A DNA stretch of 64,000 nucleotides from Fasciolopsis buskii (Eukaryota; Platyhelminthes; Trematoda; Plagiorchiida; Fasciolidae): assembly GCA_008360955.1 (NCBI GenBank), contig LUCM01004427.1, positions 55,687-119,686 of the forward strand, in the 5' to 3' direction. The position numbers were made by a program, and so were the translations under genes. Every line of letters starts with the position of its first letter. Position 1 is the first letter of the stretch. The notes under the pieces are model-generated. The model made no database searches. It saw only the letters and a list, made by a program, of their open reading frames with translations, and was not told where the DNA came from. This document shows, piece after piece, positions 49,840 through 61,078 of the stretch.

Positions 49840-50820
49840 GCCATGTACGCTAAACCGCCAGCCCAACAGCCATACAACGGGCTACTTCGCAACTACCCAG
49901 ACATACTGCGACACGCCGGCCCACTTCCCGCCGTCAATACTAAGGTAACTCACCATAAAGAAACCACAGGATCCCCACCACTTAGTCGGTCTCGTCGCCT
50001 AGCTCCTGGAAAATTCTGCCTGGCCAAGATGAAATTCGACCACATGTTAGATCTAGGCATCACTTGACCTTACAGTAGTCCTTGGGCCTTTTCGCTTCAC
50101 ATGGTCTCTGGGCCCGATGTTGACTAGCCGCCGTGTGGATACTACAAGACACTACAGGGTCACCGTTCCTGATAGGTACCCGATCCCCCACTGTTGCAAG
50201 ATCTTCAGCAGTAGAGGTTTAGTCCGAGCATAAAATTAAATCCCCGTAGAAGAAAACGACATGCCAAAAACGGCGGTGACCGCACCTTTTGGATTGTTCG
50301 AGTTCGTAAAGATGCTTTTCCGGATCAGCAATGCAGCTCAAAGGTTTATGCATGAGGTCACACGCGGGCTAGAGAATATTTATGTGTACTTAGATGATAT
50401 CCTAGTAGCTAGCCACTCGGAGGAGCAAAACTCCGCTCACCTAAGGGCTCTTCTTGATGGCCTCAACAAACGTGGCCTAACGATTAATGCTTCAAAATGT
50501 GAGCTTGGAAAACCCAGAGTAACATTCCTAGGGCATACCGTCTAGTCCTCAGGTATAGCTCTCTTGTCAGATAAGGTCACCGCTATTCAGGAATACCCAG
50601 AGCTTGATTCTTATCGCCACTTACGGAAATTTGTCGGCCTAGTTAACTTCTACCGGAGTTTTATTCCTAACTGCGACGAGGTTATCAACCCCTTACAGAT
50701 CTGGTACGGGGAGTTAGGCGCAAGTTCGCATTCCCCGAGGTTGCAAAACAGGCTTTCATTTCCATTAAGTACGCTATCACCAAAATGGCGCTACTCACAC
50801 ATCCCGACCCTGCTATAACC
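49840..50820 (+). pseudogene. pol: reverse transcriptase domain, catalytic Asp lost
   Basis: This enzyme would copy element RNA to DNA. Readable motifs in order are the fingers (FDHMLDLGIT.PYSSPWAFSL, 50035-50095), motif A region (about 50206-50240), VTAPFGLFEF (50276), motif C YVYLDDILVAS (50381-50413, intact) and LRKFVGLVNFYRSFIPNCDEVINPL (50617-50697). In motif A the expected FSKIDLVRAYHQIPV reads FSSRGLVRA then two stops around one Asn, so the first catalytic Asp is Gly. The domain spans at least four frames. Confidence 0.78.
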
Positions 50821-51195
50821 ATATCTCTGATAACCGACGCCTGAAACACCGCAGTCGGAGCCGTACTTCAGCAATACACCAAAGGTGCTTGGAGGCCTTT
50901 AGCATTTTTCCAAGCGGCTGCAGCCGGCAGAGTCTAGACATAGCGCGTTTGGTGTGGAGTTGCTCGCCGTCTACCTAGATGTCGGACACTTTAAGCACGC
51001 ATTAGCAGGTCTCCCACTCAAAGTGTTCACAGATCGCAAACCGCTAGTATACGCGCTGCATTCAGCCTCTGACCGGTACTCGCCACGCGAGATCCGTCAC
51101 TTAAACGTTGTTTCACAGTTCACTTCGGACATACCACATGCCTCTGGGGCAGATAACTCCGCCTCTGATGCACTTTCTCGTATACACCAGCTTCG
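50821..51195 (+). pseudogene. pol: RNase H domain
   Basis: RNase H removes the RNA template during reverse transcription. The readings ELLAVYLDVGHFKHALAGLP, VFTDRKPLVYAL and SASDRYSPREIRHLNVVSQF follow the Ty3/gypsy RNase H/connection pattern, with ADNSASDALSRI at the end. The Glu of ELLAV and the Asp of TDRKPL are present. Upstream the start of the domain (LITDA.NTAVGAVLQQ at about 50828) is interrupted by a TGA. It continues in frame into the integrase zinc-binding domain. Confidence 0.75.
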
Positions 51196-52592
51196 TTTGT
51201 CTCCAACATCGAATATCGACCTCGACGTGATGGCACAGGTCCAAGTGATGGATACTGTTATCGACAAAATTCGACGAGACAGCTCCTTAACCTTAGCCGC
51301 CGTACCTATCACAGCGTCGCAGAATGCAATTCTTTGCGACGTATCGCGAGGTCGTCCAAGGCCGGTGGTTCTAGCAGATCACCGTTATACCACATTTTTG
51401 GCATTACACAACCTCTCCCACCTGGTTGTGGCTGCTTTGGTGAGGATAGTAGCAGAACGTTTTGTATGGTTCAACGTCAAACGTGAAGTGCGCCAGTGGG
51501 CCCGCACCTGCCTCCAATGTCAGAGAGCGTCGGCATACCTCAGCTGCGTTGGCTACTTTCTCCGAACCAGACACGTACACGTTGATCGCGTATTCCCTCT
51601 CCCGCCATCTCAGGGCTGTCTACATACTCACCTGTGTAGACCGCTTTACTCGCTGGCCACAGGTCATACCAATTCCCTGCCCTACGTCAGAAGAGGACCG
51701 CGAATGCCTTCTTGTCTGGTCAGGTAAGCATATTTGGTTGCCCCGCTGTAGTGACCACAGGACGCAACTCAAATTTCGACGGGACATTTTCAAATATGAT
51801 TAAAACACTTGGGTATAAGCATAGTAGAACAACCGCCCACCGCTCACAAGCTAACGGTCCGGTGGAAAGATCTCACCGGCAGCTAAAATCTGCTCCGCGA
51901 GTCAGGGTCAACCCGCCTTGGAGCGAAATACTGCCGCTAGCTCTCTTAAACCTTCGTAGTGCTGTTAAGGAAAAAATGCGCAATACACCAGACGAGCTTC
52001 TGTTTGGTTGCACGCTCCGCCTCCCCGGGGAGCTGGTATTCCCATCAAGACCTACGCACTTCAACCACTGTGACTATGCGATACGTCTCGCACAACACAT
52101 GCGAACGCTTCATGCCAAGCCACCGCGGGACCAACGACCTTTGGGCTACATTCCAACCGCATTGAGTATTTCAACTCACGTTTTCGTGCGTGTTGATGGT
52201 GTCCGACCACCACTGCAACCACCGTATACCGGTCCATTTCGCGTGGTAAGGCGTGGTCCTTAAACGCTCATTCTGGACATTGCCGGCCAACACGAAACGA
52301 TGTCTATCGATCGTTTTAAATCTGTCACCATGGAATGAAGGTCTAACGAAGATCTCCTTTCGTCTGACGAGTCCCATCAACCTGGCCGAGTCTAACCATT
52401 CTCAACGCTGTCTATTGGGAGTGCTGGTGGGGCTGAAGACACAACACCACCAATCACATCCGAAGTTCCGGATATGCGCAACAGCCATAATGGCCACAAG
52501 GTAAGGCAACTCGTTCGTTTCTCTGATTTTTTACCATTTTTACATCAGGCGGTTGAATACTCTCCCGTCGTAAGTATGTATCTGTACTCAAC
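51196..52592 (+). pseudogene. pol: integrase, second catalytic Asp lost
   Basis: Integrase would insert the cDNA. The HHCC zinc-binding module is complete (HNLSH about 51405, CLQCQRA about 51510). In the core, the first Asp survives (HVHVDRVFPLPPSQGC, about 51566). The frame then shifts (ILTCVDRFTRWPQ in another frame at about 51624) and shifts again by 51712. The expected TTDRG..F reads TTGRNSNF, so the second catalytic Asp is Gly at 51760. The Glu region is present (SQANGPVERSHRQLK, about 51848). The C-terminal part has YTGPFRVVRRG, a stop at 52261, then IAGQHETMSIDRFKS and a last trace VRQLVRFSDF (about 52502), ending near a TGA at 52592. Confidence 0.78.
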
Positions 52593-52929
52593 ATGATGAC
52601 GTTTGTAGCGATAATTTATGCGCCGATGGACATACCGTCCGCATGTAAAACCGACAAGAGCTCAACTGACCGCTGTCAGGTACGTGCCACCAAGTCGAAC
52701 ATCCACCGGTGCTCACGAGCACCGTTTCCACAACTTTGCCTTTGTCTTACCTTCTCTCGGAAGAAGCTCAGAGCCAAAGGGACTCCATGGACTCCGACAC
52801 GAAAACCATCGGTCCCGTGGTCGACATCATTCACCAACCAGAAGACGAAGAGAACCCGAAGTCGGACACCCCTCTTCAACCTCGCCTGGAGAAGATTCTG
52901 GAAGAGGGTGAGAGCCGTGTGTGTGGGAC

Positions 52930-53060
52930 ACGGTCAGATCCACCGTTTTGATAGGCACACATCAGGCGGGCAGCTCTGTGCGGGAGCAGCTAGGCCGGAG
53001 GATCACACCTCCTGTGTTCACCTTCTAATGGTGTTTTTCAGGTTGGGTGTCCGGGGCACG
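52930..53060 (+). repeat. GC-rich dispersed repeat, copy B
   Basis: CGGTCAGATCCACCG, GGCACACATCAGGCGGGC and GGATCACACCTCCTGTGTTC match copies A and C. It lies inside the gypsy element between the end of pol and the 3' LTR, so it either inserted there or was captured by the element. Confidence 0.6.
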
Positions 53061-53128
53061 GTCAGCTCCCAAAAACGAACACCTACGAGACCACCAGAAG
53101 AACGGAAAGTTTTCTGATTGGCGATCAA

Positions 53129-53443
53129 TGTCGGGTCCCAATACATCCGTCAGTTTCAGGATTTTACCGTATGGTCACAGTCAAAGCAATTTTCCGACCG
53201 CCTTTAAGCGGAACTTCGATTTGTCCCTCCAGATGGCTTGTTTAACCGAACGTTGGCCGCCAAGCGCAGTCGCCATTTGCGCGTAACTCACACACGTTTC
53301 GCTCGCACGGTTCTCTCAATATATACTCAACCCGCTACCGCTTCCGACTGTCTTTTCTTTGTGCCGGTCAACCGGCAGGGTTGTAAGTATTGCAACCGTA
53401 CTGAGCCGAGTAATAGTGGCGCACAATTAGTCACGAAGGTTAA
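53129..53443 (+). repeat. 3' LTR
   Basis: Direct repeat of the 5' LTR, best conserved over 53217-53443. A TGTCGGGTCCC start at 53129 is a plausible LTR edge beginning with TG. No clean polypurine tract precedes it. The many substitutions between the two LTRs show the insertion is old. Confidence 0.75.
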
Positions 53444-55054
53444 TGGAAAGCAAATGTAATACGAGATTCGTGTTAGGACAATCCGCTTTACGTTCCGACA
53501 GGCCAAAACTCTGTTACTAAAGCTACTGATATGTGGCTCATTTCCCACAACCTTCAGACCCCTGCCGCCACGGAGCACCAAAATCTCCGATATTAAACAA
53601 GGACAACACACAAGTAATCCATGGGGAGTGCATATAAAGATTAATTGTAATTCTTACACCTACTCGTTTTCTTCCCGCCACACATCACAGTCCCCTCTTA
53701 GCCGAATAAGTCGTGACCATTCTAGTGAGTTCCTTTGTTTCTTCACCATTGTGTTGGCTCTTGAATGTTGTCAGTTACTAATCTCCATCCACCTCATGTG
53801 ATATCCAGTGTATTTTTGATTTATCTCCATCCACTTATCACATCCATATTGAAATTCATCTTCAGTATCCACTGTGTCACCTTTTCGTTCATTGCGAAAA
53901 GGAAAGTAAATCTCCCTACTAATGTCATTAGGAATCAACCTAGTCTCTTCCACTTCAAACAGAGCTCCGATAACAGCGCATGCTACTTTGTTACGTGCAG
54001 TTCCACGTCAGATGCTTCTCACCGATTCTCTGCCTGGAAAATGGTACCTATAGCTAAATAGTCTGACTTCCTATCCATAAACCTTATCGTTCTAACTGCG
54101 TATAGGGTAGCTCAGCCATAGCTCTCCCACCCACTGACCTTACTAATCCCAACGCCGTCGCCAACACGGTGTGGCAACCATAACCAGCAACCGTCTTCTA
54201 AAAAAACATTCACTATCTCCCTCACCCTTACTTTTCACTAACTCTTCTCTTCATGCAAACGACTAGCCCCTAGAAATCACCTTGTTTCTGACGAACCCAA
54301 ACCATACCCTCCAGACGAAATAAGGCAAACGTCTTGGATTCATTCTTTCTCATGCCTCATCGATACCTAGCCATCTTGGACAATTCAGACTTTAAACTGA
54401 TGCCACGAATGTAGAGTCCTATGTGGTATCTTCTCTCCCCATAGTGACCGTTTACATCAACCATACCCACTGGCTCCTGACCATTTCTTGTTTCGAAAGG
54501 CACGGCCCCCTTGAGCGACATATAATCCTTGATTACCAAGTGGAATTTAGTCAACCCCTAGTGCATCCATCTTTGTAGATCGTTCATTATGTATATCAGC
54601 AGCAGAGACTCCCTGGCTGTCCTATTAAATACCGACTTATTCTCCTTACTCACAGTGTGGACGATCCTACCGGTTCATTTCATTTACTCATAGCGCAGAC
54701 GATCCACACATTAGACTAGCCAGCCCACCTATTTAAATACATATATATATTTATGTCTATAAAGAAGAAAACCCAGGTTCCCCAGTCACCGTCCATATAT
54801 TTTAAATTGCACTATGCGCCCTAGTAACTTCCTTCTCTGAGCTGCTTGTAAGATTGATCGCTTCTCAATCTGCAGCTGGCAGCAAGGCCAGACTGCCATC
54901 CGACTTTTTTCTCTTTTCCAGGCCTCATAGTCCTGTTTGGATATAAACAATTCCCCAATGCTCTGGCGACTATCCGATCATGGAAAGACGGTGTACCCCT
55001 TACCATATCATGATCAAACTGCTTCCACCACACCACGAGTACGCCGGCGTTACC
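53444..55054. other. Non-coding, probable remnants of CR1-type repeats
   Basis: TTATCACATCCATATTGAAATTC near 53840 resembles the blocks at 55750 and 60590. The rest is pyrimidine-rich on the plus strand and has no recognisable protein. Confidence 0.35.
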
Positions 55055-55059
55055 ACAAT

Positions 55060-55190
55060 AGCGCGGGGCGCGGTCATATCCCCCGCTTTGGCTGGCAAAC
55101 ATCGGACGGGCAGCTCGGCTGCAGCGGTGTGCGGGCGCAAATCGGTTGGTGGATTAGACCTCCGGCGTTCACCCCAAACGAAGATTTCAG
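55060..55190 (+). repeat. GC-rich dispersed repeat, copy C
   Basis: CGGTCATATCCCCCGCTTTG, ACATCGGACGGGCAGCTCGG and TGGTGGATTAGACCTCCGGC correspond to copies A and B in the same order. It is the most GC-rich of the three. Confidence 0.6.
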
Positions 55191-55734
55191 AATGGGTGGC
55201 CAGCACTCGGGCAGCCTCACCCATTAGCACTGTTGTGGTAAACAGCACTGTAGCTCATAAGTTCACGTGAACTATTTCCTACCGGCTTCCTCCTGCTCCT
55301 TCCCAAAATTCTTTTGCCAAATCCGTACAAAACGGGGTCACGAATGGTCAGCATTTTTATTGGCATCTGATGTAAACTGACGTCCGCAATGCATATTGAC
55401 ATCCGAAAACAGCTGAAGACCGTCGTTTTTCATCAACCTCTATTCTCATCTACGGAATTTGGCAATAGACCGATGCTGCTGGTAACAGTTCTTCACATGA
55501 GTCCAACAGACATTGACTCATTTGACTCCGGTTCTCCTTCTTTTCTAATCCCACCTTCATCTCTAGACCGAGTCGAAATTTATGAACTCAAAATTGCTCA
55601 AAAAGAAACCTCAGTTATTAGTATTACGATCGAACAATTCCCATCCATTGTCGCCGCTTTCCTTGCTTAACGGACTGTGCTTGCAGAATTTTTGAATTTT
55701 ATACTGCCTTTTTGATATCTGGTCTGGTTTTCGC
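55191..55734. other. Non-coding spacer
   Basis: A frame of 93 codons at 55389-55670 has no recognisable motif. Nothing else is supported. Confidence 0.4.
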
Positions 55735-55815
55735 TCGTCTCCATTCCGTTATCACATCCATACTGATCCTCATCTCCATCATATAACTCTCTTGATCATC
55801 GAGTACCCCGGCCAA
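55735..55815 (+). repeat. Repeat block shared with 60585-60665
   Basis: ATCACATCCATACTGATCCT followed by ATCATATAACTCTCTTGA and GTACCCCGGCCA match ATCATATCTCCACTGATCCT, ATCATGTAACGCTCTTGA and GTCCCCGGCCA at the other site. Both lie on the plus strand, here upstream of CR1 endonuclease sequence, so it may be a CR1 5' region. Confidence 0.55.
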
Positions 55816-56154
55816 CAGGCGGCGACAGCCATTGCCCTCCAGCCACATTTTGCGCCCGCGATACGCACCTTTGCTGCATTCGAAAATAGTACTACTCGCA
55901 GTAAAGGACTGATGTTCAGCCACAGAAAATTCTTTGCGAACCATTACCTAGCTTGATTTACAACCCCTTGCTTAGGAAGTCACATTGCCTGTTATGATCT
56001 TGTCAGCGAAACCACATTGCATTATATGTTTGGTTTCTGTTTTCCGTGTCTTCACTGTGCCTTCTTTGCCCAATTTTGATCTTGCCTTGCGCATGGCTCT
56101 CGTATGTCGAGAAATAAACAAAACAAACGATTCTTCCAAATTACTAGAGGTCAC

Positions 56155-56610
56155 TCTCACCCCTCTCCCTTCAATTTATATTGTCCGTATTTCCTCCCCG
56201 TTTCAGCGGACGCATTTGACCAACTTGCTTCCTTAATATCAGCATCAAAAATCATTGCCGGAGGCTTTAGTATCCCTGGCGTATCCTGCTCCACGATTAC
56301 GGCTCCACCAAGTCTATCTGCCCTCCGCCTACATCATAGGGGTTGGGTAGAACACGCAGTGTCGCCCGCCAGAAAAAATAATGTTGGATCTAATCTTTAA
56401 ACATTCTGATCAGTACATCTTCACGGCAGACTCCACGTCCACGCTCTCCTCCATAGTTATACCATTGACACAATTCACCCAACCCATCTTAACCGGCAGC
56501 AATTTCCCTCTCCACTGTACCAGGATCGAATATGTAGCGTTAGAATTGTGCTTGGAAGCTGTTCGTCGAAGAGTCCACAGAAGAATGACAAGTGTGAATC
56601 GTTGATAATT
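56155..56610 (+). pseudogene. CR1-like endonuclease fragment, copy 1
   Basis: This is a partial duplicate of the endonuclease region at 56825-57230. Shared DNA includes AAAATCATTGCC, CATCATRGGGGTTGGGTARA and CCAGAAA.AATAAT. The protein reading is SKIIAGGFSIPGV (expected GDFNFPG, with Asp and Asn changed to Gly-Phe), then HRGWVEHAVSPARKNN, LDLIFKHSDQYIF and a stop. No reverse transcriptase follows before the second copy begins, so this is a truncated insertion or a local duplication. Confidence 0.68.
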
Positions 56611-56689
56611 ATTTGTCAGTTGGTCTGAGCCGCCAATAGTGCGACTTCTCTCGCATGACACCAATCCTTTAGAGGTACTGGATACGACT

Positions 56690-57545
56690 GCCGTGGAGGC
56701 GGTTGCCTTATTTATGTTAGGCAGGGCTTAAGAGTCTCCGTTCTCACGCATCCTACAACCGAACTGATCCAAGAATTGGTATGGCTCACTATCAAGGTGT
56801 CGTCCTGGGTTATCCATACTGCCTGTATCTATCGCCCTCCAGCTAATACTGAAAGTGGGCTCCACCTCTTAGCAAACGCATTTGTCTACCTTGCGTCCCT
56901 CTCATCAACATCGAAAATCATTGCCTAAGACTTTAATTTCCCCGGCGTAATCCGGTCCACGATAACGGCTCAACCAAGCCTAACATCGCTCGTCTCCCAT
57001 CTACATCATGGGGGTTGGGTAAAGCACGCAGCGTTACCCACCAGAAATAATAATATATTAAATCTCATCCGTACACATACTGATCACCACATCTTGGTTC
57101 ATGTGGGAAATAAATTTCCAGGGAGCAACCACAGGGTAGTTCACGGTAGAATCCATGTCCATGCACCACTCCCTAACCATCGTATTGACACAACTCGTCC
57201 ATGCTGTCTTAACTGGCAGCACCTTCCCTCTCTAGTACGCCAACTGGACTGGGGAAGCTTCTTCATAGCGACTGACCCACAGACGGCTGCAGATGAATGT
57301 TATCGCAACGTGGACAGCTGCATCTCGAAATTGACCATTATAGAGAGGATGAACAAAAAAAGACTTCACAACTTGCCTCCCTGAAAGTCAAATATGCTAA
57401 GTGTCAACGGCACTTTTCCAAGTTTATTCTTTTGCACCATCTGTCCGACACTATCTCTCGCCTAAGTGAATCACTCCCTCGGGAAGAAGCTAAGGTACTA
57501 AGGCATAAAAATCACCCCGTAATACTTTCAAACTATATAAATTAA
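56690..57545 (+). pseudogene. CR1-like endonuclease domain and linker, copy 2
   Basis: APE-type endonuclease that nicks the target. Readings in order are RGGGCLIYVRQGLRVSVL (about 56691), WVIHTACIYRPPANTESGLH (about 56809), KIIA-stop-DFNFPGV (56914-56949; a TAA at 56925-56927 replaces the Gly before the key Asp), NLIRTHTDHHILVHVGNKFP and GSNHRVV (about 57059-57140, where the usual SDH reads SNH). The linker (ECYRNVDSCISKLT, SLKVKYAKCQRHFSKF) continues to 57545. The motif order is complete but the frame is broken. Confidence 0.72.
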
Positions 57546-57559
57546 AATCCCATGATTGC

Positions 57560-59216
57560 ACACCATCAGTGAACTTCTTAGGTTTGCCTAATGGTGAGTC
57601 TGCGACAACCCAAAAAGACATGGCTGAGGCGTTCAATCAATATTTCGCCTCCTCTATGGCCCCAGCTGCAGTCAGCGACCCACCCGAACTACAGAATAGG
57701 AATAACTTCACGTTATCTTCTGTGTCCTTTTAGCCAACTTCAAATCAGGGTCTCACCAAGGCCCAGATGGCATAACTCCATCAGCTACTCTTAGTTGTGG
57801 CCCCGAACTACCCCTACTACTGCTCAACCACTTTACACTTTCAATTAACTCTGGTGTAGTTCCGGTCAGCTGAGAGCACTCTGTAATAACCCCTATCCAT
57901 AAAAGGGGTCTCTGCGTGATATGTCCAATTACCGTCCCATTAACCAAACACCTGTTATCTCCGGGGTTACGGAGAAGGTGGTAAAACAATCTATCGTGGA
58001 CTACCTTTTAGCCTCCAACCTCCTTAGCCTCAAACAGCACGGATTTCTCCAATCCCGTTCTTGCTTCACTTGTCAGTTTGACTTCCTGAACCTTCTAACC
58101 AACCTAGCAAACCGGGGTATGGCTTTCGCAGTTATCTACTTTGATATGTCTAAGGCCTTTGACCGTGTCCCTTATCTGCATCTTTTATCCAAAGTAAGCT
58201 CCTTCGGCATCACCGATCCTCTTCTCTCCTGGCTCTCGTCTTACTTAACCCAAGGATCATAGGTGGTCTTCATTGACGGACATACCTCTAATCTCAGACC
58301 CGTAACTAGTGGCGTCATACAGGGTAACGTACTTCGCCCTCTGCTATTCCTTATGTACATTAATGAAGCACTTATTTCTATATCTCACGGCCTCCGTTTC
58401 CTGATTACGGATGACACAAATAGTTCACCCTTTTAAGTCAAATGAAGCTAGCACAGCGCTTAGATAAATTCGTGCAAATTCGTCCTCTTTGTAAGATGGT
58501 GTACCTCCTGGATGATGAGCTTCTCTGCCGGTAAGAACAAAATACTCACATGCTGATGTCCGTCAACTGCAGTTTTAATTTTGCTCCTGTCGCATGTCAA
58601 CCCACAATTCCTGACATTGGTCTCAACTACTCAGCCTCTCCAAATTTTGCAGAGCATATAGTTTTTCAGTCGGCCAAAGCTGGGAGGAATATAAGTCTGA
58701 TTTTTCGCACAATTAAACTATGCGATAGCATCCTCAGCATTTATAAAATGCACGTTCGACCACTCCTTGAGTATGGCACTTTGATATACTCCAGTATGTC
58801 AAAGTCGGATAGGATCTGCATTGAAAACATTCAGAGATGCTTCACTAAGCAAGTGATAGTTTGGTCGACGACTGTGAATTACAAGGAACGCTGTTTAGCC
58901 CTCAAAATTGAGCCACTTCGGCTACGGCGACTGAAAATTAACCTGGCTCTTCCACATAACCTGGTGAATAGGTGTTCCTTCTTCACCAACCCACCTATTT
59001 CTCTTCGGTCAGCCCATAGAATCTCCATCGCGTGTGTCTCAACGTCCACACAGAAATCGTGAAATCCTCTTTAAGGTCGCATTTCTCTCTTGTTTTTATG
59101 CCAAGCTTTGGAACAAACTGCCCATTAGCACTCGATGCATACAAAACCAATCAAGTTTTAAGGCTGCCCTAAATACTTACCTTAGTTTGACGCAGCACCC
59201 AACACAGTATCTCTGA
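57560..59216 (+). pseudogene. CR1-like reverse transcriptase, copy 2
   Basis: Polymerase of the element. Readings in order are HQGPDGITPSATLSCGPEL (about 57757), SNYRPINQTPVISGVTEKVV (57924), HGFLQSRSCFTCQFDFL (58038) and motif A VIYFDMSKAFDRVP (Asp codon 58143). A TAG lies at 58260-58262, then comes motif B SGVIQGNVLRPLLFLMYINE and motif C LITDDTN (58401-58421), which keeps both Asp. After a frame change the C-terminal part (SIYKMHVRPLLEYGTLIYSS, ENIQRCFTKQVI, ERCLALKIEPLRLRRLKINL) runs at 58550-59062, then KLWNKLPISTR to 59216. This is the best preserved of the non-LTR elements here, but it is still dead. Confidence 0.78.
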
Positions 59217-59644
59217 AGGGCGTGCTTTTGAGTCAGCCATGGATTTCTGAATACACATCTCATCCCCTCTCTCCAATTAAGCGGCTGATTTCCACAGACT
59301 TCCATTTGACGGCGCAAGGGAAATTTATATACTAGCGTAATATGAAAAACACCGAAGAATAACCATCTCTGATAGGTGAAAAAATGGAATGGTCTCGACC
59401 ATATCAAAGGGAGATCTACCCTTGACACACCACTATGCTCAAGGCTTCCTCACTGGTGGACGTGCAAACAAAATGGATAAGTTTCCCTCGCCTTCCAATT
59501 CACTCAAATAATTCCCGGTCATTTAGTTTTACTTATTTACATCTTGTTTACTACCCACCACAACCCCCAGCTGCAACGTTTTCCAGACTGCCGTTTTCTC
59601 CTTTTTCACTGACCAGGCGCTCCGCGTTTTGGAGTAACACACCA

Positions 59645-59665
59645 TTATTATTATTATTATTATTA
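59645..59665 (+). repeat. (ATT)n tail of CR1-like element
   Basis: About seven ATT units, followed by AAATAAATGAA, lie at the 3' end of the element. Confidence 0.85.
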
Positions 59666-59668
59666 AAT

Positions 59669-60584
59669 AAATGAACAGAAAAGAACTAAGCTATAACCTA
59701 ACCCAACGTTCACTTCTATTTTCAACACATCAGTCTCCATAATTCTCTATTTACAGTTCTATTCTCTGCATTAGGTCAGCAGCGCAGAGCATGCTGACCA
59801 TGGCAACTGTCAAAAAACTTACATTAGTAATCCGGAGTAGTCACTAACTGCCGGCAACTGAACTACTTTGCATCGTAGGGGCAACCTGGCCCCAGCACTA
59901 CCCTGGTCACACAAATTTAGATCGAATTTTATCTCTATTTCTCCACCGTTCATTATTCGCCATAACCCCAGGCTGTCACCTAAGCCGCCGTTATGTATCA
60001 GATTTTGCACCGAGGCTAAATGCGCTGTCACCAGTTTCGCCCCCATAAGGCAACTCCAAATCTACTAGCTGCTAGCTCCTGTTAGGACGCTTCTAGCCAG
60101 ACCTGTTTCTCGATTACCGTTCCTTACAACACAAACGGCGTGGCTGATTACCGTGAATACTCCAACTCAGGTGGATCTTCAGAACTGGTTGAAAACACAT
60201 TTACTATCTCCGCTGAAATGCCTTGTGCGCCCCTTCAAACTCCCCACACGTAAGATCAAAAAATGCGACAACAAGAGTCACAGCTTAATGTATATCCCTG
60301 GCTGGTGTATTAAACACCGTTTACTTCTTACGCAAATGTTTCCTCTGTTGTACCACTCAGCCCAGTTTGCCGCCGGCAACATAGGGACGGAATCGGCAGT
60401 ACTCAGGGTTCCATAATTTCTCTCTGCAAAACGTTTCACAAAATCGTATTCTCCAGATTGTTCGGCAGAACTGACAGCATTCTTCCGCCTTCTTCAGCAT
60501 TTCGTCGGCCCTTTATTGCTAATGATTGCGACTTCCTTATTCACCTCGCATAAGATTCCTCTTGGTTTTGAGTAATTTACACCC
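59669..60584. other. Non-coding spacer
   Basis: Several frames on both strands at 59819-60416 overlap one another and show no recognisable domain. Confidence 0.4.
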
Positions 60585-60665
60585 AATTATCATATCTCCA
60601 CTGATCCTTACCTCTTCAGCTTAACTCTTCTGCCTATCATGTAACGCTCTTGACGTTTGCGTCCC
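60585..60665 (+). repeat. Repeat block shared with 55735-55815
   Basis: The pairing is as described for the block at 55735. The similarity ends at the CCCGGCCA block. A second (ATT)n run follows about 350 nt downstream. Confidence 0.5.
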
Positions 60666-61010
60666 CGGCCATATCTTGATATCCGCCATCAAGCTCCTCT
60701 TAGAATGTTGCGCCAGCGGCACACACAGTTAGTGCACTTGAGCGTGAAACAACTTGCACCGCGTTGCTCACGAACACTTCCAGGGAACCCTGTACAATCT
60801 TGCAAAACAGTTTTTGCAGTTTCAAAATTTGTCTCACATATTTGTGCACTGCGTATTGTTATGAAGATTCTGATTGCGCCCTTCCAAATAATCCAACTTT
60901 GTATACATCCCCATATAGTTTCTGGCTCCCATTATTCACGTTTATTCCGCATCGTCCATGTGAATATTTGATTTTGGCTTGCACATTCCTGTCTCAAATC
61001 AAGAAATATG

Positions 61011-61027
61011 CATTATTATTATTATTT
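61011..61027 (+). repeat. (ATT)n run, possible tail of another CR1 copy
   Basis: Five ATT units directly follow a non-coding stretch, like the tail at 59645. No reverse transcriptase precedes it, so any such copy would be very short. Confidence 0.45.
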
Positions 61028-61078
61028 GAGTAGGCGACAACTTTCCCGCTTAGGTAAGTCTGTGATAATTTCCGCCGG

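Larger units (their letters stand above)
48122..53443 (+). mobile_element. Ty3/gypsy LTR retrotransposon, CsRn1-like, decayed
   Basis: A nearly complete element of about 5.3 kb has, in order, 5' LTR, a tRNA-Trp-like primer-binding site, gag, protease, reverse transcriptase, RNase H, integrase and 3' LTR. The PBS type, the Cys/His gag finger and the integrase wording (HNLSH...CLQCQRA) match the CsRn1 group known from flukes. At least two gag stops, several pol frameshifts and lost catalytic residues in both reverse transcriptase and integrase make it non-autonomous. A GC-rich repeat (copy B) sits between pol and the 3' LTR. Confidence 0.85.
56640..59668 (+). mobile_element. CR1-like non-LTR retrotransposon, copy 2, with (ATT)n tail
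   Basis: One element carries an endonuclease (56690-57230), linker, reverse transcriptase (57760-59060), C-terminal end to 59216, a ~430-nt 3' untranslated region and a tail of ATT repeats (59645-59665). Short microsatellite tails are typical of the CR1 group. Stops and frameshifts occur throughout. Confidence 0.78.

Noticed and set aside
52593..53117. 174-codon frame as an extra gypsy gene (env-like)
   Set aside because: No signal peptide or membrane segment, and it runs across the GC-rich repeat copy B. Treated as fortuitous.
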